A DNA stretch of 64,000 nt from Paraburkholderia youngii (GTDB taxonomy: Bacteria > Pseudomonadota > Gammaproteobacteria > Burkholderiales > Burkholderiaceae): assembly GCF_013366925.1 (NCBI RefSeq), contig NZ_JAALDK010000001.1:875089-939088 (forward strand). Reading direction: 5' to 3'. Each line of letters starts with the position of its first letter. Positions within the stretch are counted from its first letter, which is position 1. The notes beneath the pieces were generated by a model that was given only the letters and a program-made list of their open reading frames with translations, searched no databases and had not been told where the DNA came from. Below are positions 20,777 to 29,673 of the stretch, piece by piece. Both the position numbers and the translations under genes were made by a program.

Positions 20777-21751
20777 GTGACCAGTACGACCGCGGTTGCG
20801 AGGCAACTGATTGCAGATGTCGTGGGGAAACAAGCGATGGTTCGCACGGAAATACTCGACGCGCTGCGGGCATACACCGATCCGTTCCGCGTCACGAGCG
20901 GCAAAGATTTCTTCCTGAAGAATTTCGATCCCGGCGAGACGCTGGGACTCAAAATGCATAAGGGAGAGGCGCAGCAACTGCTCCAGCGCGGATCGAAATG
21001 GCTCGCGATGGAGCAGGAGGTCCTCTACGCGCAGGATTCCTGGGCCGTGCTGCTGGTATTCCAGGCCATGGACGCCGCGGGAAAGGATGGGACGATCAAG
21101 CACGTGATGTCGCGCGTCAATCCGCAAGGGTGCGATGTCATCTCGTTCAAGCAGCCGTCGGATGAGGAACTCTCGCACGACTTCCTTTGGCGCTATTCGA
21201 GGAAAGTGCCTGAGCGCGGGCACATCGGTATTTTCAACCGCTCGTACTATGAAGAGGCGCTGGTGGTGCGCGTGCATCAGCATCTGCTCCGTGCGCAGAA
21301 GATTCCGCCGGTACGGGTCGGCAACAACATATGGGACGAACGGCTCGCCGACATCGCGCGCTTCGAAGACTATCTGACGCGCCAGGGCGTGGTCATAGTC
21401 AAGTTCTATCTGAACCTGTCGTACGGGGAGCAGAAGAAGCGGTTCATGGAACGCCTCGACAATCCCGACAAGAACTGGAAGTTTTCCGCATCCGACGTTC
21501 GCGAGCGTCGCTACTGGAACGACTATATGCAGGCCTATGAAGAGGCGATCCGCGCGACGGCCTCCGAAGCGGCTCCGTGGTACGTCGTGCCCGCCGACAA
21601 CAAGCCTTTCACGCGCCTCATCGTCGCGGCGGCGATCGTCGAGGCCGTCGAGAAGCTCGACCTCGCATATCCGAAAGCGACGCCAGAGCAGATGAAGGAT
21701 CTCGCGGCCGCGAGGGAGGAGCTCGACGCTGAAGCGGTGGACGAGACGTGA
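20777..21751 (+). CDS. ppk2: Polyphosphate kinase 2 family protein (PPK2)
   Basis: 324 residues. PPK2 enzymes move phosphate between polyphosphate and nucleotides (ADP, GDP or AMP). The Walker A-like loop is FQAMDAAGKDGT (residues about 96-106), followed by HVMSRVNPQGCDV, a lid region with FLWRYSRKVPERG and the conserved FNRSYYEE. C-terminal PWYVVPADNK is also typical. The GTG at 20777 is preceded by AAAGAG; alternatives are ATG 20750 and ATG 20837. The substrate class cannot be fixed by eye. It lies 78 bases upstream of a P-type ATPase gene in the same direction, probably co-transcribed. Confidence 0.92.
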   Translation: MTSTTAVARQLIADVVGKQAMVRTEILDALRAYTDPFRVTSGKDFFLKNFDPGETLGLKMHKGEAQQLLQRGSKWLAMEQEVLYAQDSWAVLLVFQAMDAAGKDGTIKHVMSRVNPQGCDVISFKQPSDEELSHDFLWRYSRKVPERGHIGIFNRSYYEEALVVRVHQHLLRAQKIPPVRVGNNIWDERLADIARFEDYLTRQGVVIVKFYLNLSYGEQKKRFMERLDNPDKNWKFSASDVRERRYWNDYMQAYEEAIRATASEAAPWYVVPADNKPFTRLIVAAAIVEAVEKLDLAYPKATPEQMKDLAAAREELDAEAVDET

Positions 21752-21829
21752 CCCGATCAACCCGGGGACGATCCGGATCATTGAGAGCGGCCCCCTGACC
21801 CGAAATCACTGGAACCGGGAGACACGAGG

Positions 21830-24586
21830 ATGAGCTCAGTTGAGAGTGCGACGCCGTGGCATGCGATGCCGGCCGGTGACATCGAACGGCAGTTCAACGT
21901 CGATCCCGCGCAGGGCCTCGATGCCGCGGAAGCGGCCGGGCGGCTGGCCACCTATGGGCCGAACCGCCTGCCGCAGGGCAAGAAGAGAGGGCCGGTCGCA
22001 CGCTTCCTGATGCAGTTCCACAACATTCTGATCTACGTGCTGCTCGTGGCCGGTTTCATCAAGTTCATGATGGGCCTGTGGCTCGATGGCACGGTCATTC
22101 TTGCCGTCGTGATTCTCAACTCGCTGCTCGGCTTCATTCAGGAAGGACGCGCCGAGAAGGCGCTCGATTCGATTCGCAACATGCTGTCCGCCGAGGCGCG
22201 CGTGATGCGTGGTGGAGCGGTTCGCTTGATCCCCGCCGATGAACTCGTTCCTGGCGACATCGTGCTACTGGAATCGGGCGACAAAATCCCGGCGGACATG
22301 CGTCTCGTCGACGCGAGGAATCTGCACACGGAAGAAGCGGCTCTCACGGGCGAATCCCTCCCGGCCGAAAAGAGCACCGCGCCGGTGCCCGCCAAAGCGA
22401 CGGTCGGCGACCGCGAGAACATGGCTTTCTGCGGCACGATGGTCCTGTCGGGCCGGGCAACCGGCGTCGTGGTGACGACCGGCAGCCATACGGAGCTTGG
22501 CCGGATCAACCAGATGCTCGCCGAAGTCAGCGCGCTCGAGACACCGCTGCTGCGCCAGATCAAGAAATTCGGCTACGTCATCACGGCGGTTATCGCCGTT
22601 GTCAGCGTGCTGCTGTTCTCCTATGGGCATTGGCTCGGACACATGACGTTCGTCGAGCTGTTCCAGGCCATCGTCGGGATTGCGGTGTCGGTGATCCCGG
22701 AAGGCCTGCCGGCGCTGATCACCATCACGCTCGCCATCGGCGTGCAGCGGATGGCGCAGCGCAACGCCATCATTCGCCGCCTGCCAGCGGTCGAAACGCT
22801 GGGCGCCGTCTCGCGCATCTGCTCGGACAAGACGGGCACGCTGACCCTGATGGAGATGATGGTGACCTCCGCCGTGACGGCGGAAGCGGGCTATTCCGTT
22901 ACCGGCGACGGCTACGCCAGCGAAGGACAGGTCAGCGCCGATGGCAAGCCGCTCGGCGCCGCGCCGGACGTGCTGAAGCTGATGGGCCGTGTGTCGCTGT
23001 TGTGCAACGACGCCGAACTCTTCGAGGAAGAAGGGAAATGGAAAGTGGAGGGTGACCCGACCGAGGGTGCGCTCTATCCGTTCGCTTCCAAGCTGGGCAT
23101 GGACCGTGCGGCCGAGACCGCGGCCGCGCCGAGGATCAACGTGATTCCGTTCGAGTCCGAGCACAAGTTCATGGCGACGCTGAACCGCTCGGCCGACGGC
23201 GAGATGCTGCTGGTCAAGGGCGCGCCTGAGGTGATCATCGATCATTGCGACCGCCAGCAAACGGCGCAAGGCCCGGTGCCGCTCGATCGCGAGCATTTCG
23301 CAAGAGAGGGCGACCGGCTCGCCGCGCAAGGCGAGCGCGTGCTCGGGCTGGCGTGGCTGCCGGACCCGGGCCTGCGTACGGGGACTCTCGGGCCGCAGGA
23401 CCTGCCGCGCACCCTCGTATTGCTCGGCCTCGTGGGTCTGATGGACCCGCCGCGCAAAGAGGCGATCGAGGCCGTGCGCGAATGCCACGGCGGGGGCATC
23501 CGCGTGACGATGATCACGGGCGACCACAAGATCACGGCGGCGGCAATCGCAAGAATGCTGGGCATCGGCGACGGCAAAACGGCCGTGTCCGGCGCCGAGA
23601 TCGAAGCGATGAACGACGCGGCGCTGCAGGAATGCGTGCGCAGCGTCGACGTGTTCGCGCGCGCGAGTCCCGAGCACAAGCTGCGGCTCGTCAAGGCGAT
23701 CCAGGCGAATCGGCAGATCGTCGCGATGACGGGCGACGGCGTCAACGATGCGCCCGCGCTGAAGAAGGCCGACATCGGCGTCGCGATGGGGATCAAGGGC
23801 ACCGAGGTGACGAAAGAGGCGGCGGGGATGATCCTCGCCGACGACAATTTCGCGTCGATTTCCGCGGCTGTGAAGGAGGGGCGCACGGTCTACAACAACA
23901 TCGAGAAGGCGATGCTGTTCATGCTGCCGACCAATATCGCGCAAGGCGCGGTGATCGCGGTGGCGATCCTGTTCGCCTTCACGCTGCCGATCACGGCGCC
24001 GCAGATCCTGTGGGTCAACATGGTGACTTCGGTCGCGCTCGGCCTGACCATTTCTTTCGAGCCGCACGAGGCCGACGTGATGCGCCGCTCGCCGCGCGCA
24101 ATCGACCGGCCGATCGTCACGCGTTTCGGCATCTGGCGCATCCTGTTCGTCGGCGCGGCGCTCGTGCTCTATACGCTATCGACCTTCTTCTGGATGAAGT
24201 CGCACGGGGCGTCGGATGATTTGGCGCGCACGGCCGCGGTCAACGCGATTACGCTGGGCCAGGTGTTCTATCTGCTCAACATCCGGTATCTGCTCGATTC
24301 GTCACTGACCGTGCGCGCCCATATGGGCAATCGTCATCTGTGGTACGGGATAGCCGGGGTCGTGGTGTTGCAGCTTCTATTCACCTATACGTTCCCGTTC
24401 CAGGCCGTTTTCCACACCGAGGCTTTGCCGTTGTCGGCGTGGGGGTGGCTCTTTGCTGGTGGCGTCCTGTTCTTCCTCGTGGTGGAACTGGAGAAGCTCG
24501 TCTTCCGACTCACCCCCGCATTGAGAGGATTCGTGACTTCGCAACAGGAGGGCGGTGCGGCCTTGCGCAATGATCCGACGGGGTAG
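21830..24586 (+). CDS. P-type cation-transporting ATPase (P2/calcium-pump-like)
   Basis: 918 residues. The N-terminal cation-ATPase domain is followed by an actuator domain with TGES (173-176), the phosphorylation motif CSDKTGTLT (Asp333), a nucleotide-binding domain with KGAPEVI, the hinge TGDGVNDAPAL, and about ten membrane helices. The helix-4 motif PEGLP (290-294) is the Ca2+/Mn2+-pump type (PMR1/SERCA-like). The residues after DKTGTLT are LMEMMV rather than the usual T/Q-x-N-x-M. The ribosome site GGGAGACACGAGG is good. Its association with PPK2 suggests a stress or ion-homeostasis unit. The ion is unproven. Confidence 0.93.
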   Translation: MSSVESATPWHAMPAGDIERQFNVDPAQGLDAAEAAGRLATYGPNRLPQGKKRGPVARFLMQFHNILIYVLLVAGFIKFMMGLWLDGTVILAVVILNSLLGFIQEGRAEKALDSIRNMLSAEARVMRGGAVRLIPADELVPGDIVLLESGDKIPADMRLVDARNLHTEEAALTGESLPAEKSTAPVPAKATVGDRENMAFCGTMVLSGRATGVVVTTGSHTELGRINQMLAEVSALETPLLRQIKKFGYVITAVIAVVSVLLFSYGHWLGHMTFVELFQAIVGIAVSVIPEGLPALITITLAIGVQRMAQRNAIIRRLPAVETLGAVSRICSDKTGTLTLMEMMVTSAVTAEAGYSVTGDGYASEGQVSADGKPLGAAPDVLKLMGRVSLLCNDAELFEEEGKWKVEGDPTEGALYPFASKLGMDRAAETAAAPRINVIPFESEHKFMATLNRSADGEMLLVKGAPEVIIDHCDRQQTAQGPVPLDREHFAREGDRLAAQGERVLGLAWLPDPGLRTGTLGPQDLPRTLVLLGLVGLMDPPRKEAIEAVRECHGGGIRVTMITGDHKITAAAIARMLGIGDGKTAVSGAEIEAMNDAALQECVRSVDVFARASPEHKLRLVKAIQANRQIVAMTGDGVNDAPALKKADIGVAMGIKGTEVTKEAAGMILADDNFASISAAVKEGRTVYNNIEKAMLFMLPTNIAQGAVIAVAILFAFTLPITAPQILWVNMVTSVALGLTISFEPHEADVMRRSPRAIDRPIVTRFGIWRILFVGAALVLYTLSTFFWMKSHGASDDLARTAAVNAITLGQVFYLLNIRYLLDSSLTVRAHMGNRHLWYGIAGVVVLQLLFTYTFPFQAVFHTEALPLSAWGWLFAGGVLFFLVVELEKLVFRLTPALRGFVTSQQEGGAALRNDPTG

Positions 24587-24604
24587 GCCGCCTCGGCGGC
24601 CTAC
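24583..24604. terminator. bidirectional intergenic hairpin between convergent genes
   Basis: A perfect 10-bp inverted repeat GTAGGCCGCC / GGCGGCCTAC with a 2-base centre overlaps the ATPase stop codon and ends just before the methyltransferase stop. No T tract on either strand, so efficiency is doubtful. Confidence 0.45.
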
Positions 24605-24606
24605 CG

Positions 24607-25416
24607 CTACATCTCATGAACGCGGCGGAGGATGAAATACAGATTTGCCGAGACCGCATTGACGATCGGTATCCGTTCGAAAGGCCGGTTCAGCTTCATG
24701 CCGATATTGGCCAGTGCATTGAGCGCTCCGCCGCCCTTGATGCCTTTTGCGAACGTCGGAAAGACCTGATGATAGCCGCATTCTTCTAGCACGAATCCCG
24801 AACTGAGAAACAGGCGCTTCGCGTCGCTGAGGCTGTACAGTCGATTATGGCCCGTGTACTTCTTCATCACTCTGCAGGCGTTTTCTGTTGCCGATAAGCG
24901 GTTGGGTAAAAATGTGATTATCAGCAAACCGTTGTCTTTCAGCACGCGCCATAGCTCATCGATGCTCTTTTGTTCGCGAGCCACGTGCTCGAGTACACCG
25001 CTTCCAATCACCACATCGAATTGATTGTCTTCGTACGGCAGCAGAAATTCATGATCGAGCGCTGCGAAAGATAATCCGGCGTACTGATGGAATTCCGCGA
25101 ATTGCCCATCGTTGCATAGGTCGCACCCATATATCTCGATGTCCCGGTAGAGCGTACGAAGCATGCACGAATCTGGGGCGTGACGGCATCCCCAGTCGAG
25201 CACTTTCATTCCACGCTTGATATACGGTGCATAAATTTCGAACGCGCGCACATGGCGATCGAGACTGGCGTCGTTGGCAATGACCGATTGCACATAGTCC
25301 CGGTATTCACCATCGGCGCGATGTGCAAGGTAGTCCTCGCAAAGCTTGGCATAAGTCGTCCTGACCTGCTGCAATTCATTGCTCGGAATGGTTTCAGTGT
25401 CGATGGGTCTATGCAT
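24607..25416 (-). CDS. Class I SAM-dependent methyltransferase, substrate unknown
   Basis: 269 residues, Methyltransf_11-like. The SAM-binding motif I is VLDWGCRHAPDS (a variant of VLDxGCGxG), followed by YGCDLCNDGQF, the acidic loop LPYEDNQFDVVIGSGVLEHV and LKDNGLLIITFLPN. The C-terminal region LYSLSDAKRLFLSSGFVLEECGY is typical of sugar- or lipid-associated methyltransferases. The ATG at 25416 has GGGAG at 3-5 bases. Codon use is less GC-biased than in the neighbours (many TTG, ATA, TAT and AAA), and it stands alone beside a 600-base gene-free stretch, consistent with acquisition by transfer. No glycan genes are adjacent. Confidence 0.82.
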   Translation of the reverse strand: MHRPIDTETIPSNELQQVRTTYAKLCEDYLAHRADGEYRDYVQSVIANDASLDRHVRAFEIYAPYIKRGMKVLDWGCRHAPDSCMLRTLYRDIEIYGCDLCNDGQFAEFHQYAGLSFAALDHEFLLPYEDNQFDVVIGSGVLEHVAREQKSIDELWRVLKDNGLLIITFLPNRLSATENACRVMKKYTGHNRLYSLSDAKRLFLSSGFVLEECGYHQVFPTFAKGIKGGGALNALANIGMKLNRPFERIPIVNAVSANLYFILRRVHEM

Positions 25417-26021
25417 ATCTCCCTCATATCGGTGCGAAGGCGGAGTTCTGCGCAACTCGTTTCCAGAATGCCGGCTGTTGCTACACGTGTGACATCAGAT
25501 CGATAAATTCACGGAAGTTGATCAGTCTGAATTTGAACCTGCTGATTCAACTGCGTTGCGGTTCAGGTTTTGTGTAAGGCTCTGTGCAGCCAGACTTTCG
25601 CTCGAGGGCGGTGCACGCGACACGTGTCGCAGGCAACCCGGCAATGGAACGACGGGGAAAAAAATGTCGCGATAGTGCGGGACAACTCATGGATCCCTCT
25701 TTCCGAGTGCGCGCGCATGGGAGTGCGCTCGAGAACGGGTCGACTTCTTTCAAGGATAGCAGTTGGTCCCTGCGCATTTGGCCAGGAATCTCCACGTTTC
25801 GCGCCTTATTGTGATGGTTTTGCGCCCTCGGCTCCCGGTGATGCGGTCGAGACCCGTCCCGCCGGATCGAAGTGGGCTCTGCAAGGTATGCAAATGAAAT
25901 ATCCGGGCGGAGAAATTGATTCGGGCGTGGCAGCGTTGCGTGAGGGCAGACACCTGGGCGAATCTCGCGTTGTTCAGCGGCCGACACATTCAGGGTCAAC
26001 CGGAAGATTTATATGAAACGC
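25417..26021. other. 605-base gene-free region
   Basis: Contains the upstream region of the methyltransferase gene and the downstream end of the malonate decarboxylase operon. Frames on both strands (for example 25547-25999 minus) lack ribosome sites and look like random translation. Base composition is lower in GC than the flanks, like the adjacent methyltransferase gene. No repeat, tRNA or attachment site seen. Confidence 0.45.
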
Positions 26022-26957
26022 TTATGCTCCGCGCTCGAGGCGCCTGCGCACCGTCCCGACCAGTCTGTCGAACGGCCATGCACTGGCAGCCAGCGCGCTA
26101 GTCTCCGAAAAATACTCCCTCACGATATCCGTCAACACCTGCCCCGGCGGCGCCTCGACCAGCACATGCGCGCCCATTTCCTGCATCACGGTGAGCGCAT
26201 CGAACCAGCGCACGGTGTAGCGCATGTTCGTCGCAAGATCTTCGCGGATCGCGTCGGCCGTATACAACGGCCGTCCACCGCGATTGCCGATATAGATGCC
26301 GCGCGGCGTTTCGAAACGCAACTCGCGCGAGTACGCCAGCAGTTCGTCGCTCGCGTGCGCGAGCAACTCGCAATGTGAGGGCACGCTGACCGCGAGCCGG
26401 GTGGCCTTGCGCGCGCCGGCCGCAAGTGCGCGTTCGATGAACAGGTCGAGCGCATCGTTCGCGCCGGCCATCACGATCTGGCGCGGCGCATTGACGTTGC
26501 CGATATAAACGCGTTGCCGCCGCTCTTGCGCCTGCTGCGCGACGAGCGTTTCCACCTGCTGCTCGTTCAAGCCGGATACGGCCGCCAGACCGTAGCCCGA
26601 CGGGTAAGCGGTTTCCATCAATTCGGCGCGCCGCTGCACCATCAGCAAGGCATCGCGAAACGGCACCGCGCCGCTACTGACCGCTGCCGGATATGCGCCG
26701 ACCGACAGCCCCGCGCTGATTTCCGCCACCAAACCTTCATCGGCGAGCGCGCGCGTGATCGCGACGCCCGCGATCGTCAGGCCCAGTTGCACGGCGACGG
26801 TCGAGTCCAGAGCGTCGGGCGAGTCGAGCGTCAGCACGTCGACGCCGAGCGTGTCCGATGCTTCAGCGAACGTGTCCTGTACCGCGCGATGCGGCGGCAG
26901 TCGATTCAGAAAGCCTTCGCTTTGCGCACCCTGACCGGGGAAGATAAGCGCCAACAT
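26022..26957 (-). CDS. mdcH: Malonate decarboxylase subunit epsilon (malonyl-CoA:ACP transacylase MdcH)
   Basis: 311 residues. It loads malonyl groups onto the dedicated acyl-carrier protein MdcC during activation of the decarboxylase. FabD-like fold: FPGQGAQ near the N-terminus, nucleophile elbow ISAGLSVGAYPA, and the catalytic His in VPSHCELL. The ATG overlaps the mdcG stop (ATGA). Last gene of the mdc operon; the operon order and neighbours make the assignment firm. Confidence 0.93.
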   Translation of the reverse strand: MLALIFPGQGAQSEGFLNRLPPHRAVQDTFAEASDTLGVDVLTLDSPDALDSTVAVQLGLTIAGVAITRALADEGLVAEISAGLSVGAYPAAVSSGAVPFRDALLMVQRRAELMETAYPSGYGLAAVSGLNEQQVETLVAQQAQERRQRVYIGNVNAPRQIVMAGANDALDLFIERALAAGARKATRLAVSVPSHCELLAHASDELLAYSRELRFETPRGIYIGNRGGRPLYTADAIREDLATNMRYTVRWFDALTVMQEMGAHVLVEAPPGQVLTDIVREYFSETSALAASAWPFDRLVGTVRRRLERGA

Positions 26958-27655
26958 CAGGTAGCGCCATCCTGAGCGACCTCGGCCCACGGATTGGCGA
27001 TCAAGCGGGGACCGCTCGCGTGGCGGGCCAACACGCGCGCCTTTCCCGCAGCCCACTCCGCGAGCGCGACGCCGCCCGCGGGCGTTTCGAGTTGTGCATC
27101 GATGCGCACACCGATACGAGCCGAGAGCGTTTGAAGTTGCTCCAGCAAGGCACTCGCGACCTTCAACGCCAGCGGTTCGGGCACGCGGATCAACAGATCG
27201 AGATCGCTGGCTTCGTTCACGGTGGGAGCATGCGTCGCCAGTTCGAATCCCGTGCTACCAGAAGGACCCCAAGCGAATCCGGAGAGCGGACCGCTCCGGT
27301 CACGTTGCAACGAATTCAGCGCAACGAAGGAAGGCAATGCATCACGTTCGGGACCGGGTCGCGCCCGGGCCAGGGACTCCGGCGCTACGACGCCGACGAT
27401 ATCGTCCGCATGCGCCCACGTGCCGTAACGCTGCGCTCGCTCTGCGCCGCGCACGCCGATCGCGACGAAACCTTCAACGGCGAGCGCGCGTCGCACGACC
27501 GCATACGGTGCGCGTTCGAACGCAGCGCGGACCCACGCGGGTTCGTCATCGAGCGCATCGAGTCGTCGCAAGCGCAGCAGATCATGCGGCCGCCAGCGCG
27601 CGTCCCACGACGTGGCGCCAGCAGTCGGAAAGGGCGCAGCCGCACACACGCGCAT
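26957..27655 (-). CDS. mdcG: Malonate decarboxylase holo-ACP synthase (MdcG)
   Basis: 232 residues. It transfers the 2'-(5''-triphosphoribosyl)-3'-dephospho-CoA prosthetic-group precursor to MdcC. The nucleotidyltransferase-type active site is NEASDLDLLIRV (about residues 146-157), the characteristic D-x-D motif. ATGA overlaps at both ends: with mdcE upstream (start at 27655, which also decides the start over an ATG 15 bases earlier) and mdcH downstream. Confidence 0.92.
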   Translation of the reverse strand: MRVCAAAPFPTAGATSWDARWRPHDLLRLRRLDALDDEPAWVRAAFERAPYAVVRRALAVEGFVAIGVRGAERAQRYGTWAHADDIVGVVAPESLARARPGPERDALPSFVALNSLQRDRSGPLSGFAWGPSGSTGFELATHAPTVNEASDLDLLIRVPEPLALKVASALLEQLQTLSARIGVRIDAQLETPAGGVALAEWAAGKARVLARHASGPRLIANPWAEVAQDGAT

Positions 27656-28470
27656 CACACGGCGTCCCACTGTTCGGCAAGACGCCGCCGCACCTCGATC
27701 GACGCGGCGCGAGTCTGCCGCGCCGCAACCGATTCCAGCCGACGCGCGAGCGTCCGATCCCCGTCGCGCGCGCTGCGAATCTGTTCGACCAGCACGGTGC
27801 GCACGCGCTCGATCTGCGCCGCGTCGGGCGCATCCGCATCGACGCCGTCGATCAGCCGATCGAGCAGCCCCAGCTTCGCGAACGAGGCCATCGAATACGA
27901 CATCGGCACGATCGTCTCGCCGAGTTCGTCAAGTTCTTCGACCGTGCGGCGCGTGACGCGCGCGGCTGCTTCCTTGCCCATCGCGTGGACCATCGTGCCG
28001 GGCACGTCGAGCGCGACGATGCGGTTCGCCTGATAGCCATGCGCGAGGAACGCGCCGGACATCGCCGGACCGACGATCAGCGCGATCACCGGATGGCCGG
28101 CGTCGCGTGCGCTCGCGTAGGCGTCGACCGCGGCCGCGCAGGCGAGGTGGATGCCGAGCATTTCCTCGCGATAGCCATACGCCTGGCTCTTCACATCGAC
28201 GATCGCGACGATCGGGCGGCGGGTGCCGGCGCCTCGATCCGCCACCATGACTTCGCGCACCGCGCGCGCGAGTTGCCAGCCCTGTTCGAGTCCGACCACG
28301 TTGCTGGTCGCGCGTGGAAAGCGGTTCGCGGCATCGGGCACGACCGCGATAAAGCGCGCGGTGTCGCCGCCGAGCGGCGCATCGCTGCTCCAGACGGGCG
28401 CGGCGCTCGAAGATTCGCCGGCCAGTGCGTTGAACCAGCGCGCGCCGCGCGTGAGTGTCGTGTCACTCAT
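27655..28470 (-). CDS. mdcE: Malonate decarboxylase subunit gamma (MdcE)
   Basis: 271 residues, carboxyltransferase/crotonase-like fold. With MdcD it catalyses decarboxylation of malonyl-S-ACP. Visible features: PIVAIVDVKSQAYGYREE, the glycine-rich VGPAMSGAFLAHGYQANRIVA oxyanion region and MGKEAAARVTRR. ATGA overlap with mdcD and mdcG. Length matches the family. Confidence 0.95.
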   Translation of the reverse strand: MSDTTLTRGARWFNALAGESSSAAPVWSSDAPLGGDTARFIAVVPDAANRFPRATSNVVGLEQGWQLARAVREVMVADRGAGTRRPIVAIVDVKSQAYGYREEMLGIHLACAAAVDAYASARDAGHPVIALIVGPAMSGAFLAHGYQANRIVALDVPGTMVHAMGKEAAARVTRRTVEELDELGETIVPMSYSMASFAKLGLLDRLIDGVDADAPDAAQIERVRTVLVEQIRSARDGDRTLARRLESVAARQTRAASIEVRRRLAEQWDAV

Positions 28471-29351
28471 GCCTGCTCCTTGTTCGATGCATCGCCCGCT
28501 TGCGGGTTGTACACATCACGCATTGTCTCGGGCGTGACGCTCGCCGGATCGATCCGCGCGAGCCGCCGCAGGAACGTGTCGACCTGCTCGCTGCGATGCG
28601 CGGCCGGCACGCCCTGCGCGAACGCGGCGAGCACGGCGGCGCGCACCGCGTCGGCATCGTCATCAACCAGGGTATCGGCGAGCGCGCTCGCGACGCGCTG
28701 CTCGCCGCCGATCAGTTGCCACACGCGGCGGCGATCGCTCGCATCGAGTTCCTCGATCCCGGCTTCCTGCTCGATCACTTCGGGTCCGTTCATGCCGAGC
28801 CGTCCCTGCCGGGTCACGATCAGATACGAGCACAGCGCGGCCGCGAGCGACATGCCACCAAAACAGCCGACCATCCCCGCGATCACGCCCACCACCGGCA
28901 CGTGCCGGCGCAGCGCGACGATCGCCGCCTGAATCTCGGCGATCACCGCGAGCCCGAGGTTCGCTTCCTGCAACCGCACGCCGCCGGTCTCGAACAGCAC
29001 GACCGGGCGCACGAGCTTGCCGCGCTCGCAGTCGCGCCGCGCCATCTCGAGCGCCGCGGCGATCTTGCTGCCCGACACTTCGCCGATGCTGCCGCCCTGG
29101 AACGCCGCTTCGATCGCCGCGACCACGGCCGGTTCGCCGTCGATCGTGCCGCGCGCGATCACGCAGCCGTCGTCGGCCTGGCAGACGATGCCCTGCATGG
29201 GCAGCCACGGCGACGCGATGCGGTCGAACGGTCCAAGCAGTTCGCGGAAGCTGCCCGCGTCGAGCAGCGAACGGGCGCGCTCGCGCGCGGGCAGTTCGAT
29301 GAAGCTCTCGTGCAGCAGCGGTGCGCGGTGAATGCTGACGCTCGTGCTCAT
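28467..29351 (-). CDS. mdcD: Malonate decarboxylase subunit beta (MdcD)
   Basis: 294 residues, carboxyltransferase fold related to acetyl-CoA carboxylase beta. VLFETGGVRLQEANLGLAVIAEI and the oxyanion segment GVIAGMVGCFGGMSLAAALC are typical of MdcD. It partners with MdcE in the decarboxylation step. ATGA overlap at both ends within the operon. Confidence 0.95.
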   Translation of the reverse strand: MSTSVSIHRAPLLHESFIELPARERARSLLDAGSFRELLGPFDRIASPWLPMQGIVCQADDGCVIARGTIDGEPAVVAAIEAAFQGGSIGEVSGSKIAAALEMARRDCERGKLVRPVVLFETGGVRLQEANLGLAVIAEIQAAIVALRRHVPVVGVIAGMVGCFGGMSLAAALCSYLIVTRQGRLGMNGPEVIEQEAGIEELDASDRRRVWQLIGGEQRVASALADTLVDDDADAVRAAVLAAFAQGVPAAHRSEQVDTFLRRLARIDPASVTPETMRDVYNPQAGDASNKEQA

Positions 29352-29668
29352 ATGCTGTCTCCTTCCTCGGCCGCTTCGACCGCCTCCGCGAGCCGCAGCG
29401 CGACTACGCCCGGCGTCGCGCCGAAGTCGTTGATCTCGATGTTCGCGGCGCCGTCGTAGCGCGTGAAGAAGCGGTCGAGCACGCTCTTCCAGATGTGGCT
29501 GTAGCCGTCGACGCTGGTGCGCACGACCACGTGCGCAGCAAGCGCCGAGCCGCCTGCATCGGCGGCGGGCGACAGCAGCACTTCCAGATCGCCCGAGCCG
29601 ACTACGCCGACGTGCGCGCGGGTCGTGACGGCGCGTTGCGCCGGATAGTCGAAGGTCAGATGTTCCAT
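29348..29668 (-). CDS. mdcC: Malonate decarboxylase acyl-carrier protein, subunit delta (MdcC)
   Basis: 106 residues. It carries the acyl group on an unusual phosphoribosyl-dephospho-CoA prosthetic group. The attachment serine is Ser25 in VGSGDLEVL, in the same place as in Klebsiella MdcC. The rest (NIEINDFGATPGVVALRLAEA) matches the family. It starts 5 bases after mdcB and overlaps mdcD by ATGA. Confidence 0.95.
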   Translation of the reverse strand: MEHLTFDYPAQRAVTTRAHVGVVGSGDLEVLLSPAADAGGSALAAHVVVRTSVDGYSHIWKSVLDRFFTRYDGAANIEINDFGATPGVVALRLAEAVEAAEEGDSI

Positions 29669-29673
29669 GAGGC

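Noticed and set aside
22265..24067. 600-codon minus-strand ORF opposite the P-type ATPase
   Set aside because: Antisense shadow of a gene with complete P-type ATPase motifs; Arg/His-rich with no recognisable domain.
25547..25999. 150-codon minus-strand frame between methyltransferase and mdcH
   Set aside because: No ribosome site and composition looks like random translation; nothing in it resembles a domain.
27094..28932. 612-codon plus-strand ORF over the mdc genes
   Set aside because: It lies antisense to mdcG, mdcE and mdcD, is Arg/His/Ala-rich as expected from GC-rich antisense translation, and has no domain or ribosome site.
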